DNA of 64,000 nt. Origin: Linnemannia elongata. Taxonomy: Eukaryota; Mortierellomycota; Mortierellomycetes; Mortierellales; Mortierellaceae. A model generated the notes under the pieces. The model made no database searches, was not told the DNA's origin, and saw nothing but the letters and a program-made list of their open reading frames with translations. Shown here in pieces: positions 57,524 through 64,000 of the stretch. The DNA lies in NCBI GenBank assembly GCA_036320915.1, contig JAXBDG010000013.1, forward strand, positions 62,001 through 126,000. Direction: 5' to 3'. The stretch's first letter is position 1. Each line of letters opens with the position of its first letter. Both the position numbers and the translations under genes were made by a program.

Positions 57524-58884
57524 ATGGTGTGTAACCATTACTACTGGACTTGTAGAAATCATCCATCCGATGACCACAGAAAACCAATGCATCCATTCAT
57601 CCATCGACGGCTATCCTAACCAGCAACCATCGATACCATCGTACAATCAATTAGCCTACCCGTCTTCATCACAACCGCAAGAAGCGCGGCCACGTCAGTG
57701 CCGGTCATGGTCGTGTTGGTGAGTCTCCCCTTTCTACGCTTCAAGTCTAAGCTTCTGGAGCTATATCGGGAATCGACAAGCCCTTTGCTTTCTGCCGAAT
57801 TATCTACTGGATAACGGGAATACAACAGCACCTTTGAAACAGGAGTGAGAACTGAGTACTGCTGTACCCGGAGGACTTGCTGCTGCCGTTGAGGAGCAGT
57901 TGGAGGACAACTTGGTGGAAGAAGGCTGGAGGATATAGTCTCTGCTGGCAGCAGTAATACCTTTTTGGTGGCCACAACCGCCACACAGCAACAAAACGAC
58001 AACAAACAAAGCAGACACGATTGGCAGGATGATCAACTTCAGGATGATCAGCACTGAACGGCGATCGGCAGAGGATCCATAACTTTTTGTGGATTACCTT
58101 GGCCAAGGTCGATTCAACATCTCCATTACCCTACATCATCGCCACAACAACCTTGCGATCACTCGACTTTTCAACGCCTCCTTTTTTCAGCACGAGTCGT
58201 TTGTGAACAGGAATCGGCACTCTCTACTTTGCTTTGCCGTTCAGCAGAGTTGACTTTTGTTCGCCACCGGAGCAGAAGAGGAGGATAGGTGCAGCAGCGT
58301 ACTGGATTTGTTTTTGCAACAGTGGGCTGGATGAGCGTTGTCTACTTTTGCATCAGGCGATCAGCTACCTCAACGAACATGAGTGGGCGACATCACAACA
58401 GGGACAAAATAGGAGACTATGGTTCAGGACCCTTCACACACAAGCAACCACTCAACCCACAGAACAGTCAATTGACCAGTATCTTTCTTCTTCCCCCTAC
58501 TTTTCAGGTAAGCACCGCAAGCATCCCGGAGGACGTGGTCTTGCTGGTGGTCAGCACCACCACCGTATCAACATGGACAAGTACCATCCCGGTTACTTCG
58601 GTAAGGTCGGTATGCGTCGCTTCCATTTGACCCGCAACGGCCAGCACTGCCCCATCGTCAACTTGGACACCCTCTGGTCCCTCGTTTCCGAGCAGACCCG
58701 CAAGAACGCTGCCAAGAAGACCGAGGTCGTCCCCGTCATCGACACCCTCCGTGCCGGTTACGGCAAGGTCCTCGCCAAGGGTCGTCTCCCCGCCCAGCCC
58801 GTCATCGTCAAGGCCCGCTACGTCTCCCGCGCTGCCGAGCAGAAGATCAAGGCTGTCGGTGGTGCCGTCCAGTTGGTTGCTTAA
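57524..58884 (+). CDS. RPL28: 60S ribosomal protein L28 (uL15, animal L27a)
   Basis: Exon 1 is the ATG alone (57524-57526), exon 2 is 57655-57718 and exon 3 is 58508-58884; together 147 residues, the expected size. Exon 2 encodes [20 protein letters not shown]. Exon 3 encodes [36 protein letters not shown] and [10 protein letters not shown], ending AVQLVA. These match the very conserved start and core of uL15, a component of the large subunit. An intron right after the start codon is common in fungal ribosomal protein genes. Intron 2 (57719-58507) is 789 bases, unusually long; I looked for box C/D snoRNA motifs in it and found no convincing pair. Confidence 0.95.
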
Positions 58885-59499
58885 ATTGACTGTTGAAGTG
58901 TCTCTTCAATTGCTATGAAAGCCAGCCATTGGTTGTAATAAAAAAACTCATTCAAAAAACATGTCAAGGCACGCGTGAACTTGCTCTTTGCTTTTCATTG
59001 CGGTTACGAGCGTTGGGCCGTCGATCGGCTTTTACCTTTCACTCACTTGAACTAATAAAGTGGAGCTTATGTCTGTTCTGTTGCCACCAATCCATGAGCA
59101 ATGATCAGTTGGACGATCAAACAGACTTCCACTTCACACTCCTCTTTTTGATCTTGTTCCTTCACGTCTTGTTCTTCACGTATAATGCTGCTGCTCAGCC
59201 CAATATGCCACATTCCCCCACCAACCTTGTCGCCTCCACAAGAACACGGACCAAGATCAATCAAAGGCCAGAGAGCAAAACCAAAGGAGTAGATCAAAGT
59301 CAAAAGAACAGAAAGCGAATTGTTTTTTGGCAAAGTTTTTAATGTTTCTACAAAAAGAAAGCAAGCTATGATGTACAATTTGGGTGTTTGGAGTGGGTAG
59401 CCCGAACGCAAAAAAAAACAAATGTTCCAGAGCGCAAGGAAAAAGGAGTTATTATAAAACAATAGAAGGATGAAGAGAAAAAGTCAAAAAGGACACTTT
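58885..59499. other. convergent spacer between RPL28 and H2B
   Basis: 3' untranslated sequence of both genes (AATAAA at about 58938). No gene or RNA recognised. Confidence 0.5.
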
Positions 59500-59910
59500 T
59501 TACTTGGAGGAAGTGTACTTGGTGACGGCCTTGGTACCCTCAGAGACGGCGTGCTTGGCCAACTCACCGGGGAGGATGAGGCGGACAGCGGTCTGGATCT
59601 CGCGGGAGGAGATGGTGGAGCGCTTGTTGTAAGCAGCGAGCTTGGAGGCCTCACCAGCGATGCGCTCAAAGATGTCGTTGACGAAGGAGTTCAAGATGGA
59701 CATGGCCTTGTTGGAGATTCCGGTGTCGGGGTGGACCTGCTTGAGGACCTTGTAGATGTAGGAGGAGTAGGTCTCGGAGCGGGACTTCTTGCGGCCCTTG
59801 CCACCCTCGGACTTGGACTTGCGCTCCTTCTTCTCAGAGGGGGCAGCGGTCTTGGCGGGGGCCTTGCCTCCGGTGGAGGGCTTCTTCTCGGCGGTCTTGG
59901 GGGGAGCCAT
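59500..59910 (-). CDS. histone H2B
   Basis: Intronless, 136 residues. A Lys/Ala/Pro-rich N-terminal tail ([19 protein letters not shown]) leads into the histone fold with [24 protein letters not shown] sequence (here [20 protein letters not shown]). It continues with [20 protein letters not shown] and ends [17 protein letters not shown], with the Lys that is ubiquitinated in fungi (the AVTKYTS position). Strong codon bias. It pairs with H2A in the nucleosome and is divergent from the H2A gene. Confidence 0.99.
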   Translation of the reverse strand: MAPPKTAEKKPSTGGKAPAKTAAPSEKKERKSKSEGGKGRKKSRSETYSSYIYKVLKQVHPDTGISNKAMSILNSFVNDIFERIAGEASKLAAYNKRSTISSREIQTAVRLILPGELAKHAVSEGTKAVTKYTSSK

Positions 59911-60734
59911 TTGTGATGATGATGTGGTTGTCGGTTGGTGAGGGTTGGTTATGTACGGAGGAGAAGGGAAAAAAGGGAAAAAGAAGAGAAAAGGGAAAAA
60001 AAAGTGGGACGAGGGGCGTGTGGCCGGACCCTTATATAAGGATCAGGTCGTGCCTTGTTGAAGCGACATGTTAGAGTTCATGTCTCAGGCCTATGGAAAC
60101 GGAGCGGATTGAAAGTGACAGTGAAAGTGGAAGGTGAGGGAAGCGAAAACAAAGGGGCGGTGTAGTGAGAGCAAAACTAAAAAGTGAATTGAGGAAGAAA
60201 GGGAGTTGAAAATGAAAAGTGAAAATGATTTTCGCTTATCTTTTCTCTGCCCTCATTTCATTTTTCACTTTTGAGTGAAAACAAAAAAAAAACAAAATGG
60301 ACGCGTCCAATATCCAAATGTGACTGCCTTCAATTAACATTGCCATTGGTCATTTCCTCAAGTGCACGACCAACTTACCTTAACTTCCTCATCCCAACAC
60401 GCGTTCTTACTTTTCTGTTTTCGTTTTTCCCCCTCCTCCTTCGAAAACAAAACACGACCCTTGTTTTCGTCTTTTCGCGAAAAGAGAAACGCCACCTCTC
60501 CACTTTCATTTTCACTTTTGTTTTTCGTTTTCATTCAACCCACTTTCATCTTCAAAGTCACTTTCATCTCCCTTCAGTCATCGTTCATCGTTCGTGTGAT
60601 TCTGAAAAACATATATAACATCCGTACTCCCAGCCACAAGTCCCACTTTTTTTTTTTAATTCCCTTTCGTTTGAATCAACACCCAACCCAACCTTCTCCC
60701 CTTCTCCCCCCCTCAACAACAAAAACTTATAGCA
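59911..60734. promoter_or_regulatory. shared divergent H2B/H2A promoter
   Basis: TATA-like boxes are CTTATATAAG at 60031-60040 (about 120 bases before the H2B ATG) and ATATATAACA at 60611-60620 (about 115 before H2A). Two perfect ACGCGT boxes (60301-60306 and 60399-60404) match the MCB element bound by MBF. A palindrome TTTTCGCGAAAA lies at 60472-60483, an SBF/E2F-type site. GTGAAAACAAAA near 60273 also occurs in the H4/H3 promoter. Coordinated S-phase expression is inferred from these sites. Confidence 0.65.
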
Positions 60735-61136
60735 ATGTCTGGCGGCAAATCTGGTGGCAAGTCTGCTTCGGCTCCCAAGAACTCGACCTCGCGCTCTTCC
60801 AAGGCCGGTCTTCAGTTCCCCGTCGGTCGTATCCACCGTCACCTCCGCAAGGGTAACTATGCCCAGCGTGTCGGTGCTGGTGCCCCCGTCTACCTCGCTG
60901 CCGTCCTCGAGTACTTGGCCGCTGAGATCCTCGAGTTGGCCGGTAACGCCGCTCGCGACAACAAGAAGTCCCGTATCATTCCCCGCCACTTGCAGCTCGC
61001 CATCCGCAACGACGAGGAGTTGAACAAGTTGCTCGGACACGTCACCATCGCCCAGGGTGGTGTCCTCCCCAACATCCACGACTCCCTCTTGCCCAAGAAG
61101 ACCAAGAAGGGTGGCCCCGCCTCCCAGGAGTTGTAA
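60735..61136 (+). CDS. histone H2A with C-terminal SQEL motif
   Basis: Intronless, 133 residues: [20 protein letters not shown] tail, [20 protein letters not shown], the acidic-patch region [35 protein letters not shown], and the C-terminus [15 protein letters not shown](E/D)L at the end is the site phosphorylated by ATM/ATR-type kinases (gamma-H2A) at DNA breaks. In fungi the main H2A usually carries it, as here. Forms a divergent pair with H2B. Confidence 0.99.
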   Translation: MSGGKSGGKSASAPKNSTSRSSKAGLQFPVGRIHRHLRKGNYAQRVGAGAPVYLAAVLEYLAAEILELAGNAARDNKKSRIIPRHLQLAIRNDEELNKLLGHVTIAQGGVLPNIHDSLLPKKTKKGGPASQEL

Positions 61137-62711
61137 AAAAAGAATTAGGAACCCTTTTTCGAGCATTCAAGGATCGACTTTTTCCCTTTTCTTGCATACA
61201 CATACAAAAAAACAAACCTTTTTCTCTTTTTTTCTTTCCAACCTTTACTACTCTCTGAACTTGTATTTCATACCTTTTCCTCCCCCTCTTTGTCCCCTTT
61301 CAACCATCGGACCTTGCCGTACCCCCTATTACTCTATCGGCTAAACATGTACAATTAAACTTGCTTTCAAAACCCAACTCCTGTCTCTTGCCCAATGTAC
61401 CTTGCTAAATGATCTGCGGATATTGCGATTGTTATGTATGTTATGTAAGTTGTTTGAATGACGATCATTTAGATACAGAAGAGCCCGCGGTTCCATCCCG
61501 GCACCGTATTGATTTGTGGAGAAATGAACGAGGACGCTGTGCCCCATTCTGTGAATGTATGAGTTGATTCGCCCATTCTCTCGATTCTAATAAAAAAAAA
61601 TATACGTCAAGGAAGATGTTTGTAATCGCATTTGCTTCATATGGTTAGAGTATGGGTGTGTGAGAGAGACAGTGAGACGAGATTGGACTGGGGACTGAGG
61701 GAAGGGTGTGAACAGAACAGAATGATTTCTTCTCCCGCGTCCCCTTTTTTTTGACTTCTCTTCTTCTTCCTCCTCTTCTCTTTTCCCTCCCATGGTCTTT
61801 CTTCCCCTTCCTTCTCCTTCCTGAGCTCATCCATCTTTCCTTCTTTTCGTTCTCTTTTCCTTTCTTCACCGAGTCTCTCCTTCCTTTCCTCCTTCCTCTC
61901 TCTCTTCTCTCTCTTCTCGAGCCAACACTCGCTCTCACCCCATTCTCGTCCGCGCACAACAAGAGTCACTTCTCTCGTCAGCACCAGCCTCTCACCTCGA
62001 TTGCTCTCTGTCTTTATTGTTTCTGTCGCCACCGTTTTTTTTTAACTCCTGCGTCCCTCCCGTCTGTTCAACCAGCAAACACAACAAACAAGCATCGCAT
62101 CACCCTTGACGCGTCACTTCTTCATTCACTTCAACCCATCTTTTTTACTTCCAGAAGGGTAAGTGAACAATGCCTTTACTTTCACCACAAAGCACGTTCC
62201 TGGGAAATCATTCCCTCTTTATTTTCGCAGCTAACACATCCTTGGAACACACGCTACTCTCGACAAAATAGTGTGCATTTCGGACCCAGGGGTGTTATTT
62301 CTTACATCTCACACAACTCGAAACAACTCAGGGTTGATCAGCAATCCCTCTTCGACCCTCACTGTATGTCTTATTACAACTCCTTATTCAACTCTTTTGG
62401 GTCTTTTACTTGGCTGCTTGTTCTTGTACTTTAAGCAACGTACTTATTCTCTGTCAACAAACAATGGAACAACAACAAACATACCTTGCCACTCAATTGA
62501 CCACTTTCTTTCTTTCTCTTATCGCTTGCTTGAATAACAACACCCTATTCGACTCCATTCATTTTTCCTTTGTTCGTGGTACCATTCATAGCTCATAATT
62601 TCATATTTTTGAAATCGCTCCCAATTTTGACTCGACTCGCCGATCTGGATCAAGCCACCGCCGTGTCACGCTCAACAGCAGATCTTTTTACCAGGGGGCG
62701 TACTCTCAAAA
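61137..62711. other. long spacer upstream of the last gene
   Basis: H2A 3' untranslated region to about 61370, then about 1.3 kb without a supported gene. It has a strongly C/T-rich tract at 61740-62030 and possible untranslated exons of the gene at 62712; a donor-like GTAAGT follows AAGG at about 62158. Open frames in the C/T tract are low in complexity. Confidence 0.45.
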
Positions 62712-64000
62712 ATGGACACCAAAAAACGCCCTAACGAGGACCTCCTCGACTCTGACACAGACCCTTCGGCAGCAATCACAGCAACAACATCCACCACAGT
62801 GGCGCAACCATCGGAAACTACTACTGCTGCTGCGGCTATCACAGAGGCAGGAAGTGACTTGTCGTCGGCAATGGAGGTTGACGGCGCAAAACCAGGACCC
62901 TCCGAGGCTGTTAAGCCTAGTCCTGCTACACATTCCGCTGCTTCCATGGCGGCCGAGAACATGCAACCACTCGGTAGTGAGGCTAATAAGAGAGTCAAGC
63001 TGATGATGGAGACGAACCATACTGGATCCGATTTTTCACCCTCAATCGATCTGGCCGATCCTTCTCAGGAATCCAAGGGCCTTGCCGAGTGGGTTGGAAA
63101 AATGGACAACAATGACCATACCACAGGTAATCAATCAAACATGATTTATTTGATTGTCTCATTCGGATGACGAACGTGCTTTTTCAAGGTTCAAAAAACA
63201 AAATCCCGCCAGTCTGACAATGACAATTGTTTGAACGATTACCATGTAACTGGTCTTTTGCATATAATAGCTGATACGGCAGCAGGTGCCACTTCAACTA
63301 CAGCCGAGGCCAAGACGGACGATGCTAAGTCTCCAGGTATGGATTGATCATTGCCAAGATGCAAGGAGAATCATCCGTGACTTAATATATACTTTTCTAA
63401 TGGCTGACTATTTATACGATAATCCTTTTTGAAATTGATTAGGGACTGATTCTGTAGCCGCTGCAGAAACTCAAGCTACGGATGCAACAAACAAGAAGGA
63501 TTCAGCAGCAGGAAAGGAACAGACGGCAGGGCAGGACCTTGTCAATGCTCTCTTGGCACCTACCACAGAGCCCTCGCATGAGGATCTGTCAGGATCGATC
63601 TTGGCCGTCGCTTCGCTCTCAGAGCCATTGGTCGCCACACTCGAGTCTTTGGACAACCAGGCTGACGTCAACCCCACCACAGCTGCAGCCCCTGCTGCCT
63701 CCAACCTGACCATCAACCCCGAACTGTCTGAATCAACAGCTGCATCAGAACCAGAAGAAGGAGAACTTGAGTCGACAGATTCGGATCTTACCGCGAACGG
63801 AGCTACCAACGGAGTTGACAGGAAGGAAGGTGCAGTTTCATCCGTTGTAGCTGAATCAGTAGCACAGGGTAATGCTTCTGAGCAAACAGCTGTCCCACAG
63901 GATGAAAAGGACGTGTCCACTGCTGAAGAAGGCCAGCTTGTGCAGGATCAGGATGCTCAGATGACAGAAAAGCCCAAGTCAAATGCTGATCCAACCCCAT
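62712..64000 (+). CDS. N-terminal part of an unidentified disordered, acidic protein (cut by window edge)
   Basis: Exons 62712-63126, 63271-63336 and 63443 to beyond 64000 keep phase (each intron GT-AG, phase 1). The visible 369 or so residues are disordered and rich in Ala, Ser, Thr, Glu and Asp, starting MDTKKRPNEDLLDSDTDPSA. They include a possible basic nuclear signal (NKRVKLMM, about 97-104) and an acidic stretch EPEEGELESTDSDL. No domain is visible before the edge, so I cannot name it. The start context (tcaaaaATG) and MDTKKRP look genuine. A chromatin or nuclear role would fit the composition but is only a guess. Confidence 0.7.

Noticed and set aside
58030..58060. GATGATCA motifs in RPL28 intron 2 as snoRNA C boxes
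   Set aside because: They do not match RTGATGA well, and no D box with a terminal stem lies at a fitting distance.
57616..58106. Minus-strand open frames with a hydrophobic stretch inside RPL28 intron 2
   Set aside because: They overlap the antisense of RPL28 exon 2, frames are short, and no spliced model gives a recognisable protein.
61460..61510. Possible tRNA 3' half (GCGGTTCCATCCCGGCACC resembles a T arm and acceptor end)
   Set aside because: The T-stem does not pair well, and no matching acceptor 5' strand, D arm or anticodon arm lies upstream at the right distance.

Overview
The window looks like nuclear DNA from an early-diverging filamentous fungus, most likely Mucoromycota/Mortierellomycotina. 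The evidence is split genes with many short GT-AG introns, C/T-rich leaders just upstream of start codons, long A/T homopolymers, polyadenylated-type histone genes in head-to-head pairs, a fungal PFOR-like MET10, and an intronless NACHT-pentapeptide-WD40 protein of a kind abundant in Mortierella relatives. The lineage is inferred from gene content, not from a marker search. All exon structures were built by hand from splice signals, reading phase and family knowledge.

Left part (1-34 kb) is gene-dense and mostly housekeeping. It holds, in order: a WSC-domain membrane protein running off the left edge (-); a Gfo/Idh/MocA oxidoreductase (+) followed by a decayed tandem copy that lost its large third exon; peroxisomal membrane protein PXMP4 (-); an Ariadne RBR ubiquitin ligase (-); exonuclease 1 (-); sulfite reductase flavoprotein MET10 (+); a GNAT acetyltransferase (+); the SNARE USE1 (-); RAD51C (-); Elongator subunit ELP5 (+); and a type II membrane dipeptidyl aminopeptidase (-).

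Middle part (34-50 kb) is different: an orphan Hsp70 N-terminal fragment, a short divergent Hsp70-family gene with an unresolved first exon, then about 6 kb without an intact gene that carries a broken unidentified gene and low-complexity tracts. Next comes a 1791-residue intronless STAND/NLR-like protein. A diverged direct repeat of about 140 bp lies on each side of it (41.65 and 49.58 kb).

Right part (50-64 kb) returns to compact housekeeping genes: a Trx-Grx-Grx monothiol glutaredoxin, a divergent H4/H3 pair, glia maturation factor, a cornichon/ERV14 cargo receptor, ribosomal protein RPL28 (uL15), a divergent H2B/H2A pair, and the start of a long disordered protein cut by the right edge. 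All four core histones lie within about 9 kb. EXO1 and RAD51C both act in recombinational repair but are about 9 kb apart and not co-transcribed; H2A ends in an SQEL damage-signalling motif.

No tRNA, rRNA, CRISPR array or intact transposon was recognised. The best candidates for something less described are the NLR-like gene with its flanking repeats, the gene debris beside it, and the orphan Hsp70 fragment.
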